Of a stretch of DNA of 64,000 bases, positions 10,901 through 20,879 are shown one piece after another. How positions within the stretch are numbered: position 1 is the first letter of the stretch; each line of letters starts with the position of its first letter. The notes beneath the pieces are model-generated. The model saw only the letters and a list, made by a program, of their open reading frames with translations. It had not been told where the DNA came from and searched no databases. Source of the DNA: Diaporthe sp. PMI_573 (Eukaryota; Ascomycota; Sordariomycetes; Diaporthales; Diaporthaceae). The position numbers were made by a program, and so were the translations under genes. The DNA lies in contig JAJTUP010000052.1 of the NCBI GenBank assembly GCA_021399435.1, positions 1-64,000 on the forward strand, given 5' to 3'.

Positions 10901-12622
10901 GTTGAACACGCGCCTCTCCAGACATACAGCACTCTGCTTTTATTCTCTCCCGTCGGAAGCCGAGTACGACAAAGGTTTTGGGAGCAACGGCTGCCGAGCC
11001 TCTCTACTGTTCAAGGGGTAAAATCTCACTGGGACTCACACCAGCAAACGCTCGAGGGCCATGAAGACTGGGTTAGCTCAGTAGCCTTCTTGCCCGACGG
11101 CCAGACGCTGGCATCGGGGTCTGACGACAAGACGGTCCGGCTCTGGGACATGGCCACGGGGGCCCAGAAGCAGATGCTGGAGGGCCATGATGGCCCGGTT
11201 CACTCAGTAGCCTTCTTGCCCGACGGGCAGACGCTGGCATCGGGGTCTAGCGACAAGACGGTCCGGCTCTGGGACATGGCCACGGGGGCCCAGAAGCAGA
11301 TGCTCAAGGGCCATGAAGACTATGTTCGATCAGTAGCCTTCTCGCCCAACGGGCAGACGCTGGCATCGGGGTCTGACGACAAGACGGTCCGGCTCTGGGA
11401 CGTGGCCACGGGGGCCCAGAAGCAGACGCTGGAGGGCCATGAAGGCTGGGTTTACTCAGTAGCCTTCTCGCCCAACGGGCAGACGCTGGCATCGGGGTCT
11501 TACGACAAGACGGTCCGGCTCTGGGACGTGGCCACGGGCGCCCAGAAGCAGATGCTCGAGGGCCATGATGGCCCGGTTAGCTCAGTAGCCTTCTCGCCCG
11601 ACGGCCAGACGCTGGCATCGGGGTCTTGGGACAAGACGGTCCGGCTCTGGGACGTGGCCACGGGCGCCCAGAAGCAGACGCTCGAGGGCCATAATGACCG
11701 GGTTTACTCAGTAGCCTTCTTGCCCGACGGCCAGACGCTGGCATCGGGGTCTTGGGACAAGACGGTCCGGCTCTGGGACGTGGCCACGGGCGCCCAGAAG
11801 CAGATGCTCGAGGGCCATGATCGCCTGGTTAGCTCAGTAGCCTTCTCACCCGACGGCCAGACGCTGGCATCGGGGGCTTGGGACAAGACGGTCCGGCTCT
11901 GGGACGTGGCCACGGGCGCCCAGAAGCAGATGCTTGAGGGCCATGATGGCCCGGTTACCTCAGTAGCCTTCTTGCCCGACGGCCAGACGCTGGCATCGGG
12001 GTCTTGGGACAAGACGGTCCGGCTCTGGGACGTGGCCACGGGGGCCCAGAAGCAGATGCTCGAGGGCCATAATGACCGGGTTTACTCAGTAGCCTTCTCA
12101 CCCGACGGCCAGACGCTGGCATCGGGGTCTTGGGACAAGACGGTCCGGCTCTGGGACGTGGCCACGGGCGTCCAGAAGCAGACGCTTGAGGGCCATAATG
12201 ACCGGGTTACCTCAGTAGCCTTCTTGCCCGACGGCCAGACGCTGGCATCGGGGTCTTGGGACAAGACGGTCCGGCTCTGGGACGTGGCCACGGGGGCCCA
12301 GAAGCAGACGCTCGAGGGCTTTACTCAAAGTCTCACGTTTAACCCATTACCCAGTACACAACTGGTTACTGATTTTGGAATAATCGACTTACTCCCAGGT
12401 TCTCTAGCGAGTGAAGCACCCACCCCTAGGGAATCAACAGCACAGCTAGTTATTGACAGAATCGGCCTGAGCTATAATAAGACCTGGATTGTTAGAGGCA
12501 ACGAGAGAATTATCTGGCTCCCTCTAGAGTACAGATCAACGGTATCAGTTGTTAAAGACTCAATGCTCTGTATCGGATCTACTAAAGGCTATGTATGTTG
12601 GTTCACAAATCTGTATTGGTAA
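7912..12622 (+). CDS. NLR protein: NACHT_N-like, NACHT NTPase, ten WD40 repeats
   Basis: A fungal NLR of the NWD/HET-E type, an intracellular receptor thought to oligomerise after ligand binding and trigger incompatibility or cell death. Four exons: 7912-8305, 8353-9145, 9190-10777, 10823-12622, giving 1524 aa with all frames joining cleanly. Residues 1-90 are basic then Pro/Ser-rich. About 100-390 is the NACHT-associated N-terminal helical domain (LWNRAYEALREDD onward). The P-loop GPAGTGKS is near 454, Walker B LIVIDALDEC near 558, and a helical STAND linker runs to about 1000. Ten 42-residue WD40 repeats fill about 1001-1421, followed by a 100-residue tail. Intron 1 has two in-frame acceptors 12 nt apart (after 8340 or 8352), so a 4-residue variant is possible. 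The stop codon lies one base before the copia insertion. Confidence 0.93.
11051..12310 (+). repeat. Ten in-phase 126-bp WD40 repeats
   Basis: Exactly 1260 bp made of ten 126-bp units, each encoding one WD40 blade (EGH..., VAF.P.GQTLASGS.DKTVRLWD). Units are almost identical in DNA. Differences concentrate at the three or four codons after EGH (EDW, DGP, EDY, EGW, NDR, DRL), at the residue after the following Val, at L/S in AF(L/S)P, and at the residue before DKTVR (D, S, Y, W). This is the pattern of repeats kept uniform by unequal exchange, with variation concentrated at a few surface positions. Confidence 0.95.
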
Positions 12623-12623
12623 T

Positions 12624-12816
12624 TGTCAGATACGTCAGAGGCGAAAGTTGCCACCTGTTGCCACCTATTGCCACCTATTGCCACGAGGCTTAGCAATCAG
12701 CTTCTAGCTGATTCTATACAGAAGAGAAAGGGTATATAAAGCTTGCCCTGAAACCTCAAGACAGAGGGGGCAAAAAGACAATACAGAATATACAATTTTC
12801 ACCCTAATATTTGACA
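12624..12816 (+). repeat. Copia 5' LTR
   Basis: Begins TGTCAGATACGTC and ends ATATTTGACA. It contains a short tandem TTGCCACCTA series (about 12648-12690), a perfect hairpin AATCAGCT-TCT-AGCTGATT (about 12693-12711) and a TATA box (TATATAAA, 12733-12740) that should drive the genomic transcript. Confidence 0.97.
12733..12740 (+). promoter_or_regulatory. TATA box in copia 5' LTR
   Basis: TATATAAA inside the LTR, repeated identically in the 3' LTR at 17621-17628. The position within the LTR and the following purine-rich stretch fit an RNA polymerase II promoter for the retroelement. The 3' copy could also fire outward into flanking DNA. Confidence 0.6.
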
Positions 12817-12876
12817 ATTAAGAGTCTCACTGCCTCAACCCATTTTAATATCTTTGAGAATCCCCCTATCTTATCT

Positions 12877-14091
12877 ATGATGCTGCATAGAAAATCCCAG
12901 AAAGAAGGTCTTACGGCCACTCTTATAAAACCTGGGGACTTCCCGGACTGGGAGCACGAATTCCTTCTTCAGGTTGACCTTTTAGGTCTGCAACAGCACC
13001 TCAAAAGAAAGATTTTCCTTGAAGAGGAACCGGCCTTCCCAGATATCAGAAGACGCAAATACACCAAGACAACAGCAGCACAACGGACCATTCGATCAGA
13101 AACACCTGAGACTGAAGGGACCAATTCAGATGAAATACAGGAGACAACCAATGGAACATGGTCTCTATCTGACCTAACTGACCAAGGTCAGAAGAGCTTC
13201 CAACAGGACCTCTCTTTCTATCAGCTTCAAGAAAAGTCATCAGAAAGACAGAGGAAGTCTCTAAGAACCCTCCAAGATTGGATTATCCGAACTGTCTCTC
13301 CTAGTTACATCCGGACCTGTTGTCAGCCGCGCAAGTCGATCTACGAATGGCACTACAATCTCCGTGCCCGGTGCGGGAGGTCGGAAGCAGACGAAACACG
13401 AGATGCTCGAAACACATACTTGACCCTCATGAAAACACCTCCAAAGACCGCAACTCAAGCACTCAAATGGTTAGAAGAGTGGGAGGAAGCCTTGGCTAAA
13501 GGACAGCAACAAAAGGTCCCTGAGACCCTCTTTTGCAGCTCCTGGGCATATGACTTTCTTAACGTCTCTTCACACCTTCTCCCTGCCTGGACGGCAGCCT
13601 ATGAAATTAGCCAACAAAACCTGATCCAAGATGAATCTCTTATCTATCGAGATCTAGCGAACGCCTTCCGGAATAAGCTCAAAAATGCAGAGGCCTTACG
13701 GGGCCCAGGTCGCACGGGAAATTTCTCCCAAGGTGCATTCTCTGCGAGCTTTGCTGGGGAGGACCCCCAGGATGATGAACCAGAGGACGCTCGCATCATT
13801 GAAGGTCAGTACCGTTCTCTGAAGAAGGAAGGGCAAAGGACGAAGCGCCAGAGGCCTCCTGAAGAACAGGATAAATGCCCGGCATGCGGCCTACCCCATG
13901 TCCTTAAGAAATGCTTCTATGTTTTTCCAAACATAGCTTGGAGAGGGTTTAGGCCTCGAGAAAAATTTCAGACAAAGGTAAAGGAAGCCCTCGAAGAAGA
14001 CTTAGACCTACAGGCACAAGTGAAAGCTCTCACTCAGAAGAAGTCCAAGATCTCGCCAAAACAAGCCATCGAAGACACCTCTGACCAATGA
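12877..14091 (+). CDS. Copia Gag
   Basis: Structural protein forming the virus-like particle inside the cell. The first ATG after the LTR in the long frame is at 12877. About 404 aa, largely helical and charged, with a CCHC zinc knuckle near the C-terminus (CPACGLPHVLKKC, a CX2CX3HX4C variant) that should bind the element RNA. The frame ends in a single TGA (14089-14091), and the same frame then continues open into pol. The stop is followed by CTC, so translational readthrough is one possible way to make Gag-Pol; loss of a sense codon by a C-to-T change is the other. Confidence 0.85.
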   Translation: MMLHRKSQKEGLTATLIKPGDFPDWEHEFLLQVDLLGLQQHLKRKIFLEEEPAFPDIRRRKYTKTTAAQRTIRSETPETEGTNSDEIQETTNGTWSLSDLTDQGQKSFQQDLSFYQLQEKSSERQRKSLRTLQDWIIRTVSPSYIRTCCQPRKSIYEWHYNLRARCGRSEADETRDARNTYLTLMKTPPKTATQALKWLEEWEEALAKGQQQKVPETLFCSSWAYDFLNVSSHLLPAWTAAYEISQQNLIQDESLIYRDLANAFRNKLKNAEALRGPGRTGNFSQGAFSASFAGEDPQDDEPEDARIIEGQYRSLKKEGQRTKRQRPPEEQDKCPACGLPHVLKKCFYVFPNIAWRGFRPREKFQTKVKEALEEDLDLQAQVKALTQKKSKISPKQAIEDTSDQ

Positions 14092-17000
14092 CTCTATGGG
14101 CGGCTTATCGCTAAAGTCAACGCCGCATTTGCCGTTCAAAGCGATAACTATCCCTTACGAAAATCTCAAATCCTAGACCCCGGAACAACGATCTCAATCA
14201 CAAATGACCCCAATCGACTAGCTGATCTCCAGCCGGCCCTTCCAGGCGACTTCATCTGGTCAGGTGACCGAAAGTTACCAATTTTGGGATATGGAACAAT
14301 GATAGTCAGGCTGACAAGAACTCGAGCCCTGTTGCTTGAAGATGTAGCCTACTGTCCCCGACTCCTCACAACTCTAGTCTCCTTACGTCAGCTACGGAAG
14401 AAAGGACTCTATTGGGATAACAGACGTGATCCAACGACCCTCCGTCATTCCGATCAGACAATCGCCTGCCCGATCAAGGACCTATACGGTCAATACGTCA
14501 TTGAATACCAACCGGCAGAGATGACCCCGGCGGTTTGGGCAGCCCACAAGTTCACCTCTCACACTAAGAGGGCTCCTTTAGCGGGAGAAGCCATCCGCTG
14601 GCACAACCGCCTAGGGCATCCGGGACCGCAAGCTCTTGAACACCTCGTCTCAGCATCTCAGGGGGTGCGAATTCGAGGACCAACAACAGTCGAATGTGAC
14701 GCCTGTGGCCTATCAAAGATCAAGAGACAAGTCAGACGGGCTCCAAGGCAGTCTGGCCAGAGAGCCGGCGAACGCATCGCTGTCGATTTCCATGACTATG
14801 AAGAAGGGATAGGTGGCTATACCTCGCAGATGTTGCTTACCTGCCGATCAACGGGATACATTTGGGATTATTACCTCACATCTCGGACAACAGAGGCTAT
14901 TATCACAGTCTTCAAATCCTTCTTCGAACACCTAGAAGTTCAACATAACATTAAGGTCAGAGTCATCGAATGCGACAATGAGATCACAGAGGTCAAACCA
15001 CAAGTCGGAAACTCCATACGGAACAGAGCTATCGTTATCGAGCCCTCGGCACCGTATAGCCAAGCCCAAAACGGCGGCGCCGAGCGCTCAGGGGGTGTGA
15101 TCAAAGATAAGGAAAGAGCCATGCGAACAGGCTCTAAGCTCCCTCATCAGCTATGGCCAGAAATCGGCAAAACAGCAGTTTATCTATATAACCGAACGCC
15201 AAATTACAAATCAGGCTGGAAAACACCATACGATCAACTGCATACTGCAATAGCCAGAGCCAGAGGAATTCCACAACCGGTAAAACAGCCTGACCAAACA
15301 CATCTAAGGGCATTTGGTTGCAAAGCCTATGCCATGACCCCTGAGGCACAACAAAAGCTCAACCGCAAGATGCGGCTCAAACCGAAAGGATGGATCGGCT
15401 TCCTAGTTGGATATAGATCCTCGAATATCTACAGGATCTGGATCCCGACAATCAATCGGATAATCAGCACCCGAGACGTCATTTTTAATGAAGACGAGGG
15501 CTGTAACGGAGACTGGGAAAACTTCAAGGATGACCTCTTAGAGGCAGACTTGGAAGAAATCGCACGAATTGCATCCCTCCAACCAGACGAACCAATTGAT
15601 CAGCCAGAAGCTGAAGACTCTATTGAGGTGGCTTTTCCTGAAGAAGAAGATGAACTCACACCGAACCATCTCATAGGGGCGATTGACGAAATCTCACAGG
15701 CAAAGAGGGCAGAATACGAAGACTTCCTCACGCCTCCAGATACACCGCCATCTGCCCTACTCGCACAATTACCTCAAAATGTGTCAGAACAAGGGAACAG
15801 AACTATCACATGGCAAGCAGCTTTTTTAGCTGGAACCAAATCTCCTATGCAAATCTCAACAGAACGAAAGATCCGTCAAGGGGTAAAAGTGCATAGAAGT
15901 GCATTACCTCCGGCACCAATGAAGCATCAAGATCTCATAGGACATCCATTGGAAAACCTCTTCCAGAAGGCTGAAGAAATTCATCTTCAAAGCCATAAGG
16001 AAATGAGGTCATGGACTGAGATCCGAGCCAAGGACCCTCGAGCATTTGATCAACAGGTCCTAGGTTGTATGTGGGTGTACGTCTATAAAACAGACAAACA
16101 CGGTTACTTTCAGAAATGCAAGGCCCGGCTAGTGGTGCGAGGAGACCAACAAGCAAAAGGGAAGCTGCAAGACACATACGCAGCTACCTTAGCCGGAAGG
16201 TCCTTTCGGACCTTGATAGCTATTGCAGCAAAAGTTGATCTAGAAATGGTCCAATACGATGTGGTCAACGCATTCGTACATGCCCCAATTGATCAAGACA
16301 TCTTCATGCAGATGCCTCCAGGCTATAAGAAGGCAGGAACTATCCTAAAGCTCAACAAAGCGCTATACGGACTGAGAGTCTCCCCCTTACTGTGGCAGAA
16401 GGAGCTTTCTAGAACCCTCTTAGAGCTGAGCTACAAACCAGTTCCACACGAGCCTTGCTGCTTCAGAAAAGAAGGAATCCTCTTCTTCGTATATGTCGAT
16501 GATGTCATTCTGGCCTACAGGAAAACACAAGAAAACAAAGCTAAGGACCTGATCAGACAACTCCAATTGAGATACAAACTAACAGGCGGCAACCCCGTAC
16601 AATGGTTCCTTGGAATGGAAGTCATACGGGACCGACCTGCGAGGAAGATCTGGCTATCCCAAGCAGCCTATATTGAGAAAATTGCAAACCTAGCTAATAA
16701 AGGAACAGCTACAGTACCAATGACTCAGTTAGAGCTACGGCCTGCAACAGGGCTAGCAACCCCAGCAGAAATTCAACGATACCAACGCAAGATCGGATCA
16801 ATCCTCTATATCGCAGTCAACACCCGACCCGACATAGCCTTTGCCATCTCCAGATTGGCCAGATTCCTCACCAATCCAAGTCAAATACACCAAGAAGCGG
16901 CTGACCGCGTCATCCACTACCTCACACACACAAAGAACCTAGCCCTATCCTTCGGAGGGCCCGGCGGTCTCAGCATTGCTAGCGATGCCTCTTTTGCCGA

Positions 17001-17487
17001 CAACACAACTGATCGGAAGAGCTCGCAGGCATATACCATCAAGCTGTTCAACGGACTGATCGGATGGAGAGCCAGCAAACAAGACACGGTCACAACATCA
17101 ACAACAGAAGCAGAGCTCCTAGCCCTAGCACAGGCAGCTAAGGAATCTCTCTTTGTGAGCCGACTGCTCAAGGAGCTGACAGTTCAACTGGATGACTTGA
17201 CTATCCAGATTGACTGCGATAACACTCAGACTATCAACCTCGTGACGGCTGAGATAGCTACTTTGAGGACCAAGTTGCGGCATGTTGATATCCACAATCA
17301 CTGGCTCAGACAGGAGGTTCAACGAGGGAAAATTCAAGTCAAATACGTCAAATCAACAGACATAGTCGCAGATGGCCTGACGAAAGCACTTCCAGCCGGA
17401 AAATGGAACCGCTTTTTATATCAACTTGGATTAGAAGACGTTAGGAAGAAGCTCCAGAAGGACGAAGAAGGGCTTCAGACTCAATGA
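14092..17487 (+). CDS. Copia Pol polyprotein (protease, integrase, RT, RNase H)
   Basis: Open in the same frame as gag from just after the gag TGA; the first ATG in the frame is at about 14299. In order: an aspartic protease site ILDPGTT (about 14170), the GAG-pre-integrase HHCC motif (HNRLGHPG ... CDACG, about 14605-14730), the integrase core (VDFHDY, IECDNE, GGAERSGG; about 14780-15090), the copia RT (YDVVNAFVHAPID, then YVDDVIL at about 16492-16510), and RNase H (SDASFAD ... STTEAELLA; about 16980-17130). All catalytic residues seem present with no stop after 14091, so the element could be active. The protease has DPG rather than DSG, a variant I recall in other fungal copia elements. Confidence 0.93.
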   Translation, partial: LYGRLIAKVNAAFAVQSDNYPLRKSQILDPGTTISITNDPNRLADLQPALPGDFIWSGDRKLPILGYGTMIVRLTRTRALLLEDVAYCPRLLTTLVSLRQLRKKGLYWDNRRDPTTLRHSDQTIACPIKDLYGQYVIEYQPAEMTPAVWAAHKFTSHTKRAPLAGEAIRWHNRLGHPGPQALEHLVSASQGVRIRGPTTVECDACGLSKIKRQVRRAPRQSGQRAGERIAVDFHDYEEGIGGYTSQMLLTCRSTGYIWDYYLTSRTTEAIITVFKSFFEHLEVQHNIKVRVIECDNEITEVKPQVGNSIRNRAIVIEPSAPYSQAQNGGAERSGGVIKDKERAMRTGSKLPHQLWPEIGKTAVYLYNRTPNYKSGWKTPYDQLHTAIARARGIPQPVKQPDQTHLRAFGCKAYAMTPEAQQKLNRKMRLKPKGWIGFLVGYRSSNIYRIWIPTINRIISTRDVIFNEDEGCNGDWENFKDDLLEADLEEIARIASLQPDEPIDQPEAEDSIEVAFPEEEDELTPNHLIGAIDEISQAKRAEYEDFLTPPDTPPSALLAQLPQNVSEQGNRTITWQAAFLAGTKSPMQISTERKIRQGVKVHRSALPPAPMKHQDLIGHPLENLFQKAEEIHLQSHKEMRSWTEIRAKDPRAFDQQVLGCMWVYVYKTDKHGYFQKCKARLVVRGDQQAKGKLQDTYAATLAGRSFRTLIAIAAKVDLEMVQYDVVNAFVHAPIDQDIFMQMPPGYKKAGTILKLNKALYGLRVSPLLWQKELSRTLLELSYKPVPHEPCCFRKEGILFFVYVDDVILAYRKTQENKAKDLIRQLQLRYKLTGGNPVQWFLGMEVIRDRPARKIWLSQAAYIEKIANLANKGTATVPMTQLELRPATGLATPAEIQRYQRKIGSILYIAVNTRPDIAFAISRLARFLTNPSQIHQEAADRVIHYLTHTKNLALSFGGPGGLSIASDASFADNTTDRKSSQAYTIKLFNGLIGWRASKQDTVTTSTTEAELLALAQAAKESLFVSRLLKELTVQLDDLTIQIDCDNTQTINLVTAEIATLRTKLRHVDIHNHWLRQEVQRGKIQVKYVKSTDIVADGLTKALPAGKWNRFLYQLGLEDVRKKLQKDEEGLQTQ

Positions 17488-17511
17488 GAAGTCATTGAAT
17501 CTGAGGGGGTG

Positions 17512-17704
17512 TGTCAGATACGTCAGAGGCGAAAGTTGCCACCTGTTGCCACCTATTGCCACCTATTGCCACGAGGCCTAGCAATCAGCTTCTAGCTGAT
17601 TCTATACAGAAGAGAAAGGGTATATAAAGCTTGCCCTGAAACCTCAAGACAGAGGGGGCAAAAAGACAATACAGAATATACAATTTTCACCCTAATATTT
17701 GACA
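17512..17704 (+). repeat. Copia 3' LTR
   Basis: Same length as the 5' LTR and identical except for one transition (GAGGCCTAG here, GAGGCTTAG in the 5' copy). It is preceded by the polypurine tract and followed by the target duplication GTAAT. Confidence 0.97.
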
Positions 17705-18540
17705 GTAATCCTGGAAAACTTTAGGAGCGCAATTGCAAACATTACTTCCTATTAACCTTATTATTTTTCCTCATAGCGTGACATAAGCTGGGCCTGGGGG
17801 AGCAGATTACTTTATAGCTTATGAACCTTAATTCTTCTAATAGATTCTACAGTGTTCTTTTCGTGATTATATTCCAAGGACTTATTACATAAGTCTGATG
17901 ACATCACGTAGCAGGCATTTTGAACACAGCTGCATGAACTCTGCTAGCAGCAGATACAAAGTCACTCGTCCATAGCTCTGGGTGTACACAGTGTTACATT
18001 TACAAACTTAGCACTGTGTGGGGCGCACTAAGAAACTTGAAGAGTGTTTGAAAAGAGGAAGCTGTTTATGCTCCAAACTGTACCAACATGCGTACTTTTG
18101 TTGTATTTCTGCGAAAGACTTTTGATACAATAGCCGAATTAGTGTAAAGCGGTTACTCTGGAATGTTGCGCACATGCAGTTGGCTCGGTCAATCACCTCT
18201 GCAAGGTGTTCAGGATGTTGGATCAAGAATAGCAATAACCAGCTGGGTGGTAATGTCTCTAATTGGGCCATGGGGGAACCTCGCGTCTTTCCCCAGCCGT
18301 CGCTTAGCCATTGTCTAGCAAGTTATTTAGAAGAGTGTTGGGTTAGGAGTTCACACCGCGTCAACTGTCCTCTAGGTGCTCAATATTAGCAATATGTACG
18401 CCACAGGCTAGCAGTGGATTAGGAGCCCCCTTACTAACCTGCACACATACTGTCGGCACAAATCAGGGCGGCGGGCAAGAAGACACAATCCATTTGGGTA
18501 CTGTAGGACTCGGGTGCAGATGGAGCAATAATATGAAGAG

Positions 18541-18595
18541 GGCTTAGTGTAGACTGGGAATGCATCTAACCCTTGTCAGATCCTCCTACCAGCCA
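18541..18595 (+). repeat. Dispersed repeat, copy 2
   Basis: GGCTTAGTGTAGACTGGG through ACCCTTGTCAGATCCTCCTACC. Compared with copies at 2801 and 19362 it carries extra T and A where the others have C and G, the direction of change expected from C-to-T mutation. Confidence 0.6.
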
Positions 18596-19304
18596 GGGGC
18601 AGTTACGGCCCAGCCTCACATGACCAACTCCAGATGCACACCACGCAGTCAGGGCCCGTAGAAGCGAGGATTCTCCCCTGTATGCTATAAATAGGTAGAC
18701 CCAGATAACGTCACAAATACTAGGAATTTCATACTGTGAGTGGCCACACAAGCCCTGCGATTATTCTAAGAGCAAGGGAGATGGGATCATTTCCATGAAA
18801 CCCGATTGAATCGTTGCATCCACGAAGCTCTCGACGATCCCTGTTTGCGGCCGTGAACTCCGTTTTGTTTCTCTCCTGGCGGCGCGTTCCGTGGACAGGG
18901 CGCCGACTCCGTAACCGAAGTTATTACCACATAGCTGTCTCTTGCTGACGTGATGTACTTTCTTCAGGTTCTTTCGACGAGCGGACTCTGTTGTGGCTCG
19001 CAGGGCTGTATTAGCGTGACAGACAGTTGGTAACCAATTATATTAAAAGTTTGCATCAGGAGGTCTCGGCATTGACTTCATTGGTTGCCTTAGGATTCAA
19101 TGGTGGATAGGCAGCAGCATTACATCCTAAACGGGTCAGTGTGTTGCGGATGGTGCGATCGATGCTCAGAACTCGATACAGACACCGGCGTTTATACGCA
19201 GTATTGCAAAATGCTCAGGGCTAATCTCCTTTACATTACGACGGTCACCTTGTCTCTACAAAAACCTATCTTGTACATCAACCGGCTGCTGGTGCCTTGA
19301 ACAG

Positions 19305-19362
19305 GCTGGCGAATAGGAGGACCTGAGCAAGGGTCGGACACATTTCCTGTCCACGCTAAGCC
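19305..19362 (-). repeat. Dispersed repeat, copy 3 (inverted)
   Basis: On the minus strand it begins GGCTTAGCGTGGACAGG and runs through ACCCTTGCTCAGGTCCTCCTATT and GCCAG, aligning with copies 1 and 2. It lies about 0.7 kb from copy 2 in opposite orientation. Confidence 0.6.
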
Positions 19363-20117
19363 CTATTTACACAATTGTTCCGTCTGCCCCAGGCCCTGGC
19401 CAGTACCCTAGTGACCAACGTGCAATGCTACTGAATCCTACAGGGCCAAGGCTTCTGATGCATCCATTAGCAGGCCAGTGCAGGGGGGCTGAAGCTCAGT
19501 ACCCAGACTCTTGTACACATGAGCCGCTGACCTCTTGCCTATTCTAATGAATTCCATAGACTACGTCTCACATCTAAGCCAAGAGAGAAAGCGATGGGGG
19601 ATCGGTCTATAATAAGACCAATACAATGGGTAAGAGGACTATTCAAGACACCGGGGCGAGGGCAGGGCGACCAATGGTGAACGGGCAAGACGGATCGAGA
19701 TCCTTTTCGGGCCGTGTACAACGGGGCCAATCGGTCCGGCGAGGTATGGGAGACTAACAGGCTTCATCATCTTCGTGCATGTGAGACCCTATAGCCGGGC
19801 CGAATTATTACTCGATGCCGATTCTAAACTCGGGCCGTCGAAGGTTGCCTGCTTCTGAGAAGCGTCTGCCTTCACATGACCAGTTGAGATGCGGGTCATC
19901 CGATTGGGTTCCTAAGAGTGAGCCAAGGATGTTCTTCTGCAAAGGATAAATGGAAAGATCCCTCATCTTGCCAAAAATACCTGGATTTTGTTGGTTCGAT
20001 TGACCTCGAGCAACGACCCATTCAGCCAGTCAGTTGATCGCTAAGTCGACTTTTTGAGCGATGGGCAAGTCCACTCTATGAGCACCTGCTTCCAGCATAA
20101 CATCTTCTGTTGTTATT

Positions 20118-20422
20118 TACCAGCGCATTGGACAGACGCCAATAAGGAAGCCGCCAAGAAGAGGATTGAGGACATGCGACCTGAAAGCTGCACAAATCTT
20201 TGGCATGGCTTGCGAGATGGCATCAAGCTCTTCAAGAACGAAGCGAATACAGGCCGTGTACCCGCCGTCATGGTTTTGACGGATGGAGTTCCGAACCACA
20301 TGTGCCCGCCTCAAGGATACGTGCCGGCACTAAAGGCCATTTCCAGCGAGATGGTGCCGTCTATCCATACTTTCGGTTTCGGATATACACTCAAATCAGG
20401 ACTGCTGAAGTCCATCGTAGAA
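20118..20422 (+). pseudogene. vWA-domain protein fragment
   Basis: The frame reads ANKEAAKKRIEDMRPES, TNLWHGLRDGIKLF, VPAVMVLTDGVPNHMCPP and IHTFGFGYTLKSGLLKSI. This is the middle of a von Willebrand factor A domain of the type found in large fungal cytosolic proteins; the TNLW and LTDG segments correspond to MIDAS-forming loops. The N-terminal DxSxS motif and the rest of the protein are missing. At about 20422 the vWA sequence changes abruptly into antisense DNA-ligase sequence, so this is a rearranged fragment, not a working gene. Confidence 0.7.
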
Positions 20423-20609
20423 TGTCTTCGGGCTCCATCTCTCCCAATATAACATGGCTGCGTGCTTGCTTCAACAACGGAATTGCAACGGTGAAGTCAT
20501 CGTGTATCCTCATAATGGTAGGCGAGAGGCGATGACAGCGAGCGTACACTAATTGTTCTGGGACGATAACCGGTAGGAAGCTTTTGAGTATTAATCTCGA
20601 GGCGATCAA
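20423..20609 (-). pseudogene. Fragment of ATP-dependent DNA ligase gene
   Basis: On the minus strand the frame reads RLILKSFLPVIVPEQLVY, RCHRLSPTIMRIHDDFTV and LGEMEPEDILR. It aligns without gaps to the N-terminal part of the complete ligase at 32079-35072 (RLIIKSFLPVIVPERLVY ... REMDSEDLPR, about residues 182-242). DNA similarity is also clear (shared GGGACGATAACCGGTAGGAA). Amino-acid changes show this is a diverged paralogue, not a very recent copy. It has no start, no catalytic lysine region and no continuation. Confidence 0.85.
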
Positions 20610-20817
20610 TCGTGTCGAATTAGATTTCTCGTAGACATCGTCTTGGGTGCACTACCCGAGCGGTGACAGCGCTAGTGGCAGGCGGACTGTCATAATTGGA
20701 ACACAAACATCGCCGCCACGAACCATCGCCAACCAGCCCTTTCCAACCCTTCTCCCTTCCTGGGACTGTCAACTAGCTGCCATGTATAGACCTTACGGCT
20801 GACGATGTTAACGGCGA

Positions 20818-20879
<62 letters not shown>

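Larger units (their letters stand above)
12624..17704 (+). mobile_element. Complete Ty1/copia LTR retrotransposon
   Basis: The element is bounded by 193-bp LTRs (12624-12816 and 17512-17704) that start TGTCAG and end TTTGACA and differ at only one base that I can find. It is flanked by a 5-bp target duplication GTAAT (12619-12623 and 17705-17709). Gag and pol lie between, on the plus strand, with the copia order protease, integrase, reverse transcriptase, RNase H. The polypurine tract CTGAGGGGGTG directly precedes the 3' LTR. The near-identical LTRs imply a recent insertion. It landed one base after the stop codon of the NLR gene, so the NLR mRNA must now terminate in or read into the element. 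Confidence 0.97.
17710..20050. other. Long non-coding stretch
   Basis: After the copia element the sequence resumes with the former 3' flank of the NLR gene. Over 2.3 kb I find only short open frames without motifs, plus two copies of a dispersed repeat (about 18541 and 19305). No convincing splice-linked exons. Confidence 0.45.

Noticed and set aside
11304..12291. Long minus-strand open frames opposite the WD40 repeats
   Set aside because: They repeat with the 126-bp period and are simply the antisense of a stop-poor repeated coding sequence.
20113..20314. Minus-strand frames opposite the vWA fragment
   Set aside because: Antisense shadows; the plus strand carries the recognisable vWA motifs.
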